This document shows positions 1 to 7,761 of a stretch of 41,995 bases of DNA, in pieces. Made by a program: the position numbers and the translations under genes. Within the stretch, counting starts at the first letter, position 1; each line of letters opens with the position of its first letter. The stretch comes from Sideroxyarcus sp. GTDB taxonomy: Bacteria > Pseudomonadota > Gammaproteobacteria > Burkholderiales > Gallionellaceae. Under the pieces are notes generated by a model. That model searched no databases. It was given only the letters and a program-made list of their open reading frames with translations, and was not told the origin of the DNA. The stretch is from NCBI GenBank assembly GCA_030652215.1, contig JAUSBC010000052.1, forward strand, positions 1 to 41,995, read 5' to 3'.

Positions 1-651
1 GAAGCGCTGGAATTGCTCGAACCGCTCCCGCTGCAGCTCATCGCCCCGGCGCACGGCCCCATCCTGCGCGAGGCACCGCTCAGTTACATGCAGCGCTACC
101 GGCAACTGGCTTCACCCCTGCTGCACAACGAAGTCGGTGCCCACAACAAATCGCTGCTGGTGTTCTACATCTCGTCCTACGGCAACACGGCACGCATGGC
201 GCAGGCCGTGGTCGAGGGAGCCGAGACCATTCCCGGCGTGCGCGTGTCGCTGTATGACTTGCAGGCGGGCGGCGATCTGCCCTTCGTCGATCTGATCGAG
301 GAAGCCGACGGCATCGCCTTCGGCTCGCCCACCATCAACGGCGATGCGGTGAAGCCGGTGTGGGACTTGTTGTCTTCGCTGGCGATGATCAAGGTCAGCG
401 ACAAACTGGGCGCGGCGTTCGGCTCCTACGGCTGGAGCGGCGAGGCGATCAACATGATCGAGGACCGTTTGCGCGGGCTCAAGCTGCGCGTGCCGGTCAA
501 GGGCGTGCGCGCAAGACTCATCCCCACCGACGAAGAACTCGAAAGTTGTCGCGACCTCGGCAGGCTGCTTGCACAACACCTGACCGGAAAAATTGAAAAA
601 CGCGTCATTTCCATGTCTGAACTACTCGCACAGGAGCACTCGCATGCCTAA
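1..651 (+). CDS. Flavodiiron protein (A-type flavoprotein), 3' part
   Basis: The frame is open from the first base, so the gene begins upstream of the window. The first residues contain APAHGPILR, the terminal His motif of the metallo-beta-lactamase diiron domain. A flavodoxin-like domain follows from about residue 45 (LLVFYISSYGNTARMAQ is the FMN phosphate loop). This order is that of flavodiiron proteins, which reduce O2 to water or NO to N2O in the cytoplasm using electrons from a small redox protein. The stop overlaps the start of the downstream ferredoxin by 8 nt, so the two are probably co-translated and the ferredoxin may be an electron partner. Placement next to nifQ suggests a role in protecting nitrogenase from oxygen, which is inference. 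No rubredoxin domain follows the flavodoxin domain. Confidence 0.9.
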   Translation, partial: EALELLEPLPLQLIAPAHGPILREAPLSYMQRYRQLASPLLHNEVGAHNKSLLVFYISSYGNTARMAQAVVEGAETIPGVRVSLYDLQAGGDLPFVDLIEEADGIAFGSPTINGDAVKPVWDLLSSLAMIKVSDKLGAAFGSYGWSGEAINMIEDRLRGLKLRVPVKGVRARLIPTDEELESCRDLGRLLAQHLTGKIEKRVISMSELLAQEHSHA

Positions 652-928
652 GGCAAACGTCACTTTTGAAAAACTCGGCATCACCATTTCCGTGCCGGCC
701 GGCACCCGCCTGATCGAGATCTCGGAAAAGGTCGGCGCCAGCATCACCTACGGCTGCCGCGAAGGCGAGTGCGGCAGCTGCATCATGAAGATCAGTTCCG
801 GCATGGAGCACATGAGCGAACGCTCGGTGCTGGAAGACAAGGTGCTGCAGGAGAACATGGCCGGCCGCAGCGACCGGCTCGCCTGCCAGGCGCAAGTACT
901 TGGCGGCGATATCACCGTCAAGGCGTAA
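644..928 (+). CDS. [2Fe-2S] ferredoxin, plant type
   Basis: This 94-residue protein has the plant-type cluster pattern: C38, C43 and C46 in YGCREGECGSC, with C81 in RLACQ. It should carry one [2Fe-2S] cluster and act as a soluble electron carrier. I chose the ATG at 644 because it has CAGGAG at 631-636 and gives a normal N-terminus (MPKANVTF); longer in-frame starts add unrelated residues. It overlaps the end of the flavodiiron gene and is followed after 35 nt by a second ferredoxin. Position suggests it donates electrons to the flavodiiron protein or belongs to the electron supply of nitrogenase; the sequence alone does not decide. Confidence 0.92.
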   Translation: MPKANVTFEKLGITISVPAGTRLIEISEKVGASITYGCREGECGSCIMKISSGMEHMSERSVLEDKVLQENMAGRSDRLACQAQVLGGDITVKA

Positions 929-963
929 CCATTTTTTATAACCATCGTCAGGAGTACACCGCA

Positions 964-1323
964 ATGCCAAACATCACTTTTTCCAGCCCGCTGCACAAGG
1001 ACAAGACCGTTTACGCCGTCGCCGGCAGCCACACCACGACCGTGCTGACGCTGGCCAAAGACAACCACATCCCCATCGACTTCGGCTGCGGTGACGGCGA
1101 ATGCTCGACCTGCCTGGTGAAGGTCACCAACCTGTCCAACAAGGGACCGATGGCCGGCCCGTTGACCGACCGCGAGATCAAGGTGCTCAAGGACTCCGGC
1201 AAGATCACCGCCGCACAAATCGAAGCGATGAAGGTTAACGACGTGATCACCACCGAATGGCGCCTGGCTTGCCAGATGGTGCTGCGCGACGAAGACCTGC
1301 TGATCGAGTATCCGAGCAAATAG
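964..1323 (+). CDS. [2Fe-2S] ferredoxin, nif-associated
   Basis: This 119-residue protein has cluster ligands C42, C47 and C50 (FGCGDGECSTC) and C103 (RLACQM). It is longer than the neighbouring ferredoxin because of a helical insert between the third and fourth cysteines (about residues 60-95). The start at 964 follows AGGAG at 950-954. The stop TAG is the beginning of the nifQ ribosome binding site, so the two are tightly linked. [2Fe-2S] ferredoxins of this kind often sit beside nifQ in proteobacterial nif clusters; electron transfer to nitrogenase or to cofactor assembly is likely but not shown. Confidence 0.92.
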   Translation: MPNITFSSPLHKDKTVYAVAGSHTTTVLTLAKDNHIPIDFGCGDGECSTCLVKVTNLSNKGPMAGPLTDREIKVLKDSGKITAAQIEAMKVNDVITTEWRLACQMVLRDEDLLIEYPSK

Positions 1324-1332
1324 GAGAGCATC

Positions 1333-1914
1333 ATGCAAACCGGCGCCATGCTCAAACAAAAACCTGCAGCACAGTCCCACGGTCTGTATGCCGAGTTGAT
1401 GGCGCATGCGGCCGGTCTGCCCAACGACGAACTGTTCGCGCAGATGATCACCAGTCAGATCGACGGCGCGGGCGGACTGCCGCCCGGACTCGGATTGGAC
1501 GAGAAGGAATTCTCGGAATTGCTGGCCACACATTTTCCGAAAGTCGAGCTGGTGATTCGCCACGCGGAAGAAAGCACCGACCAGCGCGCGCCGGAACGCG
1601 ACGATGTGCTCGGCCTGCTGCTGGAACACCGCGCCAACCGCAACATGTCGGAACAATGGATGGCGGCAGTCGTCACCGCCGCCTGCATGGCGAACGACCA
1701 CCTGTGGCAAGACCTGGGACTGTGGTCGCGCGAATATCTCAGCCGCCTGATGAAACAGAACTTCCCCTCGCTGGCGGCGAAGAACGTGCACGACATGAAA
1801 TGGAAGAAATTCATCTACAAGCAACTGTGCGAGCAGGAAGGCATCTATGTTTGCCGCGCACCAAGCTGTGCGGTGTGCGTGGATTACGCCAAATGCTTCG
1901 GGCCGGAAGAATAA
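1333..1914 (+). CDS. nifQ: NifQ, molybdenum donor for FeMo-cofactor synthesis
   Basis: This 193-residue protein ends with the NifQ signature C-x4-C-x2-C-x5-C (C174, C179, C182, C188; motif CRAPSCAVCVDYAKC). In characterised NifQ these cysteines hold an Fe-S or Mo-Fe-S cluster that passes molybdenum to NifEN/NifH during FeMo-cofactor assembly in the cytosol. The start at 1333 has AGGAGA at 1322-1327, overlapping the stop of the upstream ferredoxin. Length and motif are normal for the family. It is followed by a long palindromic repeat and then draG. Confidence 0.96.
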   Translation: MQTGAMLKQKPAAQSHGLYAELMAHAAGLPNDELFAQMITSQIDGAGGLPPGLGLDEKEFSELLATHFPKVELVIRHAEESTDQRAPERDDVLGLLLEHRANRNMSEQWMAAVVTAACMANDHLWQDLGLWSREYLSRLMKQNFPSLAAKNVHDMKWKKFIYKQLCEQEGIYVCRAPSCAVCVDYAKCFGPEE

Positions 1915-1918
1915 ATCT

Positions 1919-2025
1919 ACTGCGCGATTCGATTGCGGCGTTGCGCGGTGCTCGAAATCCTCATGTACTTTGAGTACATTCCGGTTTCTGTGCTCCGTGC
2001 GCCTTGCACTCGAACCGCTCGCTAC
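1919..2025. repeat. Long imperfect hairpin between nifQ and draG
   Basis: A dyad of about 50 nt per arm is centred on ATGTACT-TTG-AGTACAT (1963-1979). The inner 7 bp pair perfectly and the outer arms pair with interruptions (TTCGA and GGCG blocks recur on both sides). It fills almost the whole gap between nifQ and draG. Similar extragenic palindromes occur in betaproteobacterial genomes. It lacks a T-run, so it is more likely a dispersed repeat or transcript-stabilising hairpin than a canonical terminator. Confidence 0.7.
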
Positions 2026-2047
2026 GATTTATTTGCCCAAGGAAACC

Positions 2048-2944
2048 ATGCGCAACCAAGCTGCAATTACCGACCGCGCCATCGCCTCCTACCTCGGACT
2101 CGCCATCGGCGATGCACTGGGCTCTACGGTGGAATTCATGATGCCGCGCGAGATCGCGGAAAAATACGGGGTGCATGACACCCTGCGCGGCGGCGGCTGG
2201 CTGCACCTGAAACCGGGACATGTCACAGACGACACCACCATGTCGCTCGCGCTCGGAACCTCCATACTCTCGCAGGGCAAAGTGGACGCGCTGGCGGCGG
2301 CACAGGCATTCGATGCCTGGATGCGCGCCAAGCCGGTGGACATCGGCAACACCGTGCGCCGCAATCTGCTGCAGTTCCGCAAGACCGGCAACCCGGAAGC
2401 GCCCTGCTCCGAACACGATGCGGGCAACGGTGCCGCCATGCGCGTGCTGCCCGTGGCGCTCGCCACTTTCGGCCAGCCGGAAGAAACCGTGCGCGCTGCC
2501 AGCCGCGCGCAGGCCCATGTCACCCACCACTGCACGCTCTCCGATGCCGCCTGCGAATGCCTGGTGTTCATGGTGCAGGATGCGTTGCACGGCGCGGACA
2601 AGAACCACCTGCTGCATCAACACGCCCACCCGCTCGCCGCGCAATATCCGCAATTTAAATTCCGCGCGGTGCGCCAGAGCAGCAACCCAAGCGGCTATGT
2701 GGTCGACACGCTGCAAGCCGTGTTCCAGGGATTTTTCGATACCGACAACTTTCGCGATTGCCTGATCGATGTGGTCAATCGCGGTGGCGATGCCGACACA
2801 ACGGGAGCTATCGCGGGCATGCTGGCGGGTGCGTTGTATGGACTGGATGAGATACCGGAGGTGTGGCTGAAGAAGCTGGATGCCGATATCAGCCGCTCGT
2901 GCTCGGTGCAGGCGCGACTGCTGATGCAGATAGCGGGTAATTGA
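2048..2944 (+). CDS. draG: ADP-ribosylglycohydrolase, DraG-like
   Basis: This 298-residue protein has the ADP-ribosylglycohydrolase metal-binding motifs in order: GDALGSTVEF near residue 20, TDDTTMSLAL near residue 60 and GGDADTTGAIAG near residue 250. DraG removes ADP-ribose from the Arg of dinitrogenase reductase (NifH) and so switches nitrogenase back on after an ammonium or dark shock. I chose the ATG at 2048 because upstream in-frame codons run through the palindromic repeat. Its place downstream of nifQ supports the nitrogenase role over a generic MacroD/ARH role. No draT partner lies in the window; it may be outside. Confidence 0.9.
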   Translation: MRNQAAITDRAIASYLGLAIGDALGSTVEFMMPREIAEKYGVHDTLRGGGWLHLKPGHVTDDTTMSLALGTSILSQGKVDALAAAQAFDAWMRAKPVDIGNTVRRNLLQFRKTGNPEAPCSEHDAGNGAAMRVLPVALATFGQPEETVRAASRAQAHVTHHCTLSDAACECLVFMVQDALHGADKNHLLHQHAHPLAAQYPQFKFRAVRQSSNPSGYVVDTLQAVFQGFFDTDNFRDCLIDVVNRGGDADTTGAIAGMLAGALYGLDEIPEVWLKKLDADISRSCSVQARLLMQIAGN

Positions 2945-2989
2945 TACTGAACGCCGCATTAACCATAAACCTGAAAAGTCCATAAGGCT

Positions 2990-3113
2990 CAAACCCCTCC
3001 CGGCCTCCCCTTGTCAGGGGAGGAGCAGGCTTGGCTCTCCCCCTGAAGCGGGGTAAGCAGGCAATCCGCGCAGCGGATGCTCGCACAAGGGGGAGTTGGA
3101 GGGGGTTTGGGCC
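2990..3113. repeat. C/G-rich inverted repeat upstream of umuD
   Basis: The left half (AAACCCCTCC ... CTCCCCTTGTCAGGGGAGG) and the right half (ACAAGGGGGAGTTGGAGGGG) are inverted relative to each other. The same C-run/G-run style of palindrome occurs at 3726-3748 and 38396-38478, so it looks like a dispersed extragenic repeat family. It separates draG from the SOS promoter and may end draG transcription. Confidence 0.6.
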
Positions 3114-3156
3114 TGATAAACAATCCGCGCCTGTTTCTATTGCAGACGAGAATAGA

Positions 3157-3205
3157 TTGACAACAGAACGAACGTTCTTTACGATGCAAAGAACGTTCGT
3201 TCTGT
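3157..3205 (+). promoter_or_regulatory. SOS-type promoter/operator of umuDC
   Basis: A -35 TTGACA (3157-3162) and a -10 TACGAT (3180-3185) are separated by exactly 17 nt. The region 3163-3205 is a perfect inverted repeat with 18-nt arms (3163-3180 and 3188-3205) around a 7-nt centre. Each arm contains a GAAC-N4-GTTC site (GAACGAACGTTC and GAACGTTCGTTC). One arm fills the promoter spacer and the other lies just past the -10, the arrangement expected for a strong repressor operator. GAAC-N4-GTTC resembles the LexA box of Gram-positive bacteria rather than CTGT-N8-ACAG. Binding by LexA is inferred from the umuDC genes downstream. Confidence 0.8.
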
Positions 3206-3217
3206 ATCAAACATGCC

Positions 3218-3697
3218 ATGGCCAACTTGAATCTGAATTTCCCCAACCCCGTGCGGCGCGCGGCCCATTCCGCCCTGCTGTCGCTGACGCATCCCAACAA
3301 ATCCATGTTCGACAAGCAGCGCGCGCTGTTGCGCAAAGCCGTCCCGGCGGGATTCCCATCCCCTGCCGACGACTATGTCGAACGCCGCCTCAGCCTGGAC
3401 GAGCACCTGATCCAACACAGGGAATCGACCTTCTTCATGCGCGTGGCCGGTCACTCCATGCGCGATCTCGGCATCTTCGACGGTGACCTGCTGGTGGTGG
3501 ATCGTTCCGTTCCGGCAGCGCACGGGTGCGTGGTGGTCGCGGTAATTGACGGCGAGTTCACGGTCAAGCAACTGCTCTACACGCCGCAAGGCAAAGTGCT
3601 GCGCGCCGCGCATCCGGATTACCCGGAAATGCTCATCACGGCCGAGCAGGACTTTTCCATCTGGGGTGTGGTGCAGTGGAACGTGCACAGGCTTTAA
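3218..3697 (+). CDS. umuD: UmuD-type S24 autoprotease subunit of DNA polymerase V
   Basis: This 159-residue protein has an S24 peptidase fold with the self-cleavage bond A44-G45 (AVPAGFPSP), nucleophile S80 (AGHSM) and general base K117 (FTVKQLL). The spacings 44-80 and 80-117 equal those of E. coli UmuD (24-60 and 60-97). RecA-stimulated self-cleavage would give UmuD', which joins UmuC in the translesion polymerase. The N-terminal arm before the cleavage site is about 20 residues longer than in E. coli. The ATG at 3218 lies 13 nt after the operator, and another ATG at 3305 (residue 30) is possible, so the start is uncertain. Confidence 0.92.
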   Translation: MANLNLNFPNPVRRAAHSALLSLTHPNKSMFDKQRALLRKAVPAGFPSPADDYVERRLSLDEHLIQHRESTFFMRVAGHSMRDLGIFDGDLLVVDRSVPAAHGCVVVAVIDGEFTVKQLLYTPQGKVLRAAHPDYPEMLITAEQDFSIWGVVQWNVHRL

Positions 3698-3725
3698 GCC
3701 AGATAGTTATTGGAGCCTAACCAGT

Positions 3726-3780
3726 CCCTTCCCCTGCAAGGGGGAGGGAATGTTGAAGTCCCTAATGAATTTTCCGGGTT
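3726..3780. repeat. C/G-rich hairpin plus solo copy of the MITE-like terminal repeat
   Basis: A short palindrome (CCCTTCCCC-TGCA-AGGGG core, 3726-3748) is followed by CCTAATGAATTTTCCGGGTT (3761-3780). The latter differs at one base from the right terminal inverted repeat of the 177-bp element at 14780-14956. It ends 6 nt before the umuC start codon. A weaker inverted copy lies at 2968-2987, on the other side of umuD. Confidence 0.65.
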
Positions 3781-3786
3781 TAAACC

Positions 3787-5064
3787 ATGCCGCGCGCCAT
3801 CGCTCTGGTCGACTGCAACAACTTCTACGTTTCCTGCGAACGCGTGTTCCAGCCCAAACTGGAGGGCAAGCCCGTCGTCGTGCTTTCCAATAACGACGGT
3901 TGTGTGGTCTCGCGCTCGCAGGAGGTGAAAGACCTGGGAATGAAGATGGCAGTGCCCTGGTACCAGATGAAGGACCTCGCCAAACGGCACGGCATCATCT
4001 CTTTTTCATCCAACTACACCCTGTATGCCGATCTTTCCAACCGCGTGATGTCGCTGCTGTCCCGTTTCAGCCCGAACCAGGAGGTCTACTCGATAGACGA
4101 GTCTTTCCTCGACCTCACCGGCATCACAACCGACCACACCGCCTACGGGCAGGAAATCCGCCGCACTATCCGGCAATGCGTCGGCATTCCAGTATGCGTG
4201 GGCATTGCACCCAGCAAGACGCTGGCCAAACTCGCCAACCATGTCGCCAAAAAAAAACCGCGCTTCGGCAGCGTGTGCGATTTCAGCAGCATGAGCGCGA
4301 CGGAACTGGATGCGCTGCTTGCCTCCGTCGAGGTGGGTGAAGTGTGGGGTGTGGGCAGGCGCACTGCGCCCAAGTTGCAGGAGATCGGTATCCGCACTGT
4401 GCTCGACCTGAAACGCGCCCCGGCCAAACAACTGGGCGCCCGATTCAGCGTGGTATTCGAACGCATCGTGGAAGAACTCAACGGCGTGGCCTGTCTGGAA
4501 CTGGACGATGTCGCGCCCGCCAAACAGCAGATCATCTGCTCCCGCTCCTTCGGCACGTTGACTTCCCTCCTCGCCGATCTGGAACAGGCGGTGATCGCCT
4601 ACGCCACGCGTGCCGCCGAAAAACTGCGCCAACAGCATTCGATGGCCGGCGGCATCCAGGTATATATCCGCACCAGTCCGCACCGGGAGCAAGACCCGCA
4701 ATACCAGCAAGCCATACTGATGCCGCTGCACGAACCAACCGACGACACGCGCCTGCTATGCCATGCTGCACTGCACGGCCTGCGCCAGATATACCGGAGC
4801 GGCTACGCCTATCAAAAGGCCGGTGTGATGCTGAGCGAGATCATTCCGGCATCAGCCAGACCGCGCACGCTGTTCGACGACGTCGCGGCGCAACAAAAGT
4901 CGTCCGCGCTCATGCAGACGCTGGATCGCATCAACAACCGGATGGGCAGCGGAACACTGAAGCTGCTGGGCGAAGGAACGGACACGCGCTGGGCCATGCG
5001 CCGGCAGAATATTTCGCAGCAGTACACGACCGAGTGGAACGAGTTGGCCGTGTGCCGGATTTGA
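3787..5064 (+). CDS. umuC: UmuC, catalytic subunit of DNA polymerase V (Y family)
   Basis: This 425-residue protein has the full Y-family architecture. The palm metal residue D9 and steric-gate Y14 are in [16 protein letters not shown], the catalytic D104/E105 pair is in [10 protein letters not shown], and the helix-hairpin-helix region [10 protein letters not shown] lies near residue 190. A little-finger domain and the UmuC C-terminal extension follow. Length matches E. coli UmuC (422). With UmuD it forms the error-prone translesion polymerase. It lies 89 nt after umuD, and the gap holds a hairpin and a terminal-repeat copy, so read-through from the SOS promoter may be modulated there. Confidence 0.96.
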   Translation: MPRAIALVDCNNFYVSCERVFQPKLEGKPVVVLSNNDGCVVSRSQEVKDLGMKMAVPWYQMKDLAKRHGIISFSSNYTLYADLSNRVMSLLSRFSPNQEVYSIDESFLDLTGITTDHTAYGQEIRRTIRQCVGIPVCVGIAPSKTLAKLANHVAKKKPRFGSVCDFSSMSATELDALLASVEVGEVWGVGRRTAPKLQEIGIRTVLDLKRAPAKQLGARFSVVFERIVEELNGVACLELDDVAPAKQQIICSRSFGTLTSLLADLEQAVIAYATRAAEKLRQQHSMAGGIQVYIRTSPHREQDPQYQQAILMPLHEPTDDTRLLCHAALHGLRQIYRSGYAYQKAGVMLSEIIPASARPRTLFDDVAAQQKSSALMQTLDRINNRMGSGTLKLLGEGTDTRWAMRRQNISQQYTTEWNELAVCRI

Positions 5065-5160
5065 CCGAAGCGAAGCACGAAGAGTATAAAGGCGCGCATT
5101 TATCCACATCCTGCTGAACTACCCGCAAGCAAACCCGCTTTTAACCACGGAGCACAATCA

Positions 5161-5787
5161 ATGGCAAAGAACGTCGCACGATCCGGTTTTTTTGATTCCC
5201 CTTGGGCCACACTCGCGCGCATTGCATTTACGGCAATCTTTTTTTTCTGGCTTTACTGGATAGGAAACAGCACAACGGACTTGGGCACCAAGATAAACGA
5301 AGCCACAGAACGACTGACCACCATCGACAGCCTTCAGGTCGAATACAAGGACGAAATCCAGGAATGGAAGAACGTGCTGCTGCGCAGCGATAGCCGGGAC
5401 AGCCTGAACCAGAACTGGCTGGTATATGAAAAACATTACCGGCAGGTTGCGACATCCGCACAGAACATCCTTGCCCAAAACGATGTGCGCTCCATCACCG
5501 AAAAGATGCAGCGCTTTATCGAGGCGCATGCGGCGAACCACGAACATTACAAGAGCAGCGTGCTGCTACTGGTCAAGAATAAATTCACGCCCGGCCCGTC
5601 CGACGCAGCCGTCAAAGGCATTGACCAGCCGCTGCTCGAACTCCTGCTGGCAGCCAATACCGACATGAAGGACGAAAGAGAAAGGGCCAGCAATAGCGTG
5701 ATCGCTGCGACACGCAACAAGATCGAGCAAAGCCTGTTTGCCTTGGCTTTCATAGGCTTGCTGGCGATATGGATGCCCAAGCATTGA
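5161..5787 (+). CDS. Chemoreceptor-like sensor domain protein lacking a signalling domain
   Basis: This 208-residue protein has a membrane segment near residues 18-35 (IAFTAIFFFWLYWIG), a long helical periplasmic region (about 36-185) and a second membrane segment at the C-terminus (LFALAFIGLLAIW), then stops. The periplasmic region, with LQVEYKDEIQEWKNVLLR, resembles four-helix sensor domains of proteobacterial methyl-accepting chemotaxis proteins. No HAMP or signalling domain follows. It lies 162 nt upstream of a complete chemoreceptor on the same strand. It could be the remnant of a truncated receptor or a stand-alone membrane sensor; I cannot tell which. Confidence 0.65.
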   Translation: MAKNVARSGFFDSPWATLARIAFTAIFFFWLYWIGNSTTDLGTKINEATERLTTIDSLQVEYKDEIQEWKNVLLRSDSRDSLNQNWLVYEKHYRQVATSAQNILAQNDVRSITEKMQRFIEAHAANHEHYKSSVLLLVKNKFTPGPSDAAVKGIDQPLLELLLAANTDMKDERERASNSVIAATRNKIEQSLFALAFIGLLAIWMPKH

Positions 5788-5949
5788 CACGGCTTGCCGC
5801 GAGCGAACTCCGACTCCCGGCGACCGCGATTTCCGGCGCAGACCTCCTCCTGACACGCTGCTGTAAAGAAAAGCCCGCAGCTGCCGATAACAAGTGTGCT
5901 GACGCAGCTATCGCCGCGCAGCCTTGAAATATTCTGGAGGAAAAATAAC

Positions 5950-7575
5950 ATGCTGGATCATCTTTCATTAAAGGCGCGCCTGTGGCTGCTCGGCCTTGTC
6001 GGCACGCTGGGTGTTTCGATTCTGGCTCTGTCCTCGATCTGGCACACCTACCATAGCCAGGAAACCCTGCTCGTCTTCGTCGACGAAACAATCGCCCTGA
6101 ACCGGTCCGCCACCTCTTCCTATTCGCACGGCCTGCAAATGGGGCAGGCACTGCGCAATATTCTGCTCGATCCGGCCAACCCGAAGGCCCACGTCAATTT
6201 CGAAGCGGCAAACAAGGACTTCGGCAAAGAAACCGAAATACTCGCTTCAATGATTTCAAAAAATGCCGCCGGCAAGGAAATTGCGGCGCGGCTGAAGAGC
6301 AATATCGCTGTGTGGCAGCCCCTGCAAAGCCAGATCATCGAACTGGTCAAGGCCAACAAGAGCAGCGAAGCGATGAGCCTGCTCGTTGCGAAGGAAACGC
6401 CCGCATGGCGCGCGATAAAAGACGACTTGCTTAACGTCGTCAAGAGCTCGGAAGCGGATGCCGTCCGGGATCGCGCCAAACTCCTCGACGGCCTCGACCG
6501 CTCGCGCACCTTGTCCATCGTGCTCGGCTTGTTGAGCTTTATCATGGTTGGCGCGATCACCGTGTTCGTGGCGCGCGGCATTTTCAAACAGGTGGGCGGC
6601 GAACCGGCCTATGCGGCTTCCGCATTGCAGCGCATTTCCAGCGGAGACTTGTCGCAGAAGGTGATCGTTCGTCCCGACGACAAATCGAGCATCATTGCCG
6701 CAGTGAGCGACATGCAGTCGCAAATGCACCAGCTCATAGGCGGCACTGTTTCCAGTGCCGAATCGGTTGTGCACGAGAGCGAAGGCATTAAGAGCGATGC
6801 GGAGGGTTTGTCCAAATCTGCGGAGGAACAAAGTTCGGCCGCTTCCGCCATCGCCGCTGCGGTGGAACAACTTACGGTCAGCATCGGCGTCATGTCGGAG
6901 AACGCCAACGAGGCCGGCACACTCTCCGCGCGTTCCGAAAAGCAGGCCAAGGATGGATTGAAGGTGGTCTCCACAACGACCGATACGATCCGGAAGGTTT
7001 CCGACGGCATGGGCGAAGCCACCACCACCATGGAAGAACTGGCGCAAAAGGTGAACAGCATCACCAACATCGTTCAGGCCATACGCGAAATCGCGGACCA
7101 GACCAACCTGCTGGCGCTCAACGCCGCCATCGAGGCCGCCCGTGCGGGCGAACAGGGCCGCGGATTTGCGGTGGTCGCCGACGAAGTGCGCAAGCTGGCC
7201 GAACTCACCACCAAGTCGACGCAGGAGATTTCGAATATCGTCGGGGGAATCCGGCAAACGACCGATGCGGCTGTGGGTGCATTGTCGCGGGTCAAGGTTC
7301 TGGCATCGGACAGCGCAACCCAAACCGGCAACGTGCACCAGGCCGTGCTGCTGATGGACCAGTCCTCGCTGGAAGTGGGCAAGGCTGTCGAATCCATCGT
7401 CAATGGCCTGCGCGAACAGACGGCGGCCAGCACCGATATCGCGCAGCGCATCGAAATGATCGCCCAGGGCATCGAGAAAACCCATGCCGCCTCGGCAGAA
7501 TCCAGCCGCCGCTCGGGTGTGCTCGTCGACCTTTCGCATACGCTCAAGGACAGCGTGCGCCGCTTCAGGGTCTAG
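5950..7575 (+). CDS. Methyl-accepting chemotaxis protein
   Basis: This 541-residue inner-membrane receptor has an N-terminal membrane segment (residues 10-30), a four-helix-bundle sensor region (30-185), a second membrane segment ([20 protein letters not shown]), then a HAMP region with [11 protein letters not shown]. The long coiled-coil signalling domain carries the hairpin [20 protein letters not shown] that binds CheA/CheW. The start at 5950 has GGAGG at 5936-5940. It ends without a CheR-tethering pentapeptide. The ligand is unknown. It is closed by a strong terminator at 7618. Confidence 0.95.
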   Translation: MLDHLSLKARLWLLGLVGTLGVSILALSSIWHTYHSQETLLVFVDETIALNRSATSSYSHGLQMGQALRNILLDPANPKAHVNFEAANKDFGKETEILASMISKNAAGKEIAARLKSNIAVWQPLQSQIIELVKANKSSEAMSLLVAKETPAWRAIKDDLLNVVKSSEADAVRDRAKLLDGLDRSRTLSIVLGLLSFIMVGAITVFVARGIFKQVGGEPAYAASALQRISSGDLSQKVIVRPDDKSSIIAAVSDMQSQMHQLIGGTVSSAESVVHESEGIKSDAEGLSKSAEEQSSAASAIAAAVEQLTVSIGVMSENANEAGTLSARSEKQAKDGLKVVSTTTDTIRKVSDGMGEATTTMEELAQKVNSITNIVQAIREIADQTNLLALNAAIEAARAGEQGRGFAVVADEVRKLAELTTKSTQEISNIVGGIRQTTDAAVGALSRVKVLASDSATQTGNVHQAVLLMDQSSLEVGKAVESIVNGLREQTAASTDIAQRIEMIAQGIEKTHAASAESSRRSGVLVDLSHTLKDSVRRFRV

Positions 7576-7617
7576 ACTCGCGCCGCCTGGGGCGCTTCGC
7601 CCCTGCATTACTCAAAC

Positions 7618-7653
7618 ACGCCATTCCGTCGCAAGACGGAATGGCGTTTTTTT
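7618..7653 (+). terminator. Rho-independent terminator after the chemoreceptor gene
   Basis: A perfect 13-bp stem (ACGCCATTCCGTC / GACGGAATGGCGT) with a GCAA tetraloop is followed by a run of seven T at 7647-7653. It lies 42 nt after the chemoreceptor stop codon. Confidence 0.95.
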
Positions 7654-7761
7654 CATGATCGCCCATCCGGAAAATCGGCGGGCATTTACAGGCGATCTCT
7701 GGCAATGTAGGGTACATTCACACGCCGCCGCCTGCGGCGCGCAACGACCACAGGAGCAGAC

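Noticed and set aside
748-1824. A 358-codon minus-strand frame opposite the ferredoxins and nifQ
   Set aside because: The plus-strand genes carry exact cluster motifs; this frame is their shadow.
3131-3146. CTGT-N8-CAGA upstream of umuD, considered as a standard LexA box
   Set aside because: The right half does not match ACAG and it lies upstream of the -35; the perfect dyad at 3163-3205 is the better operator.
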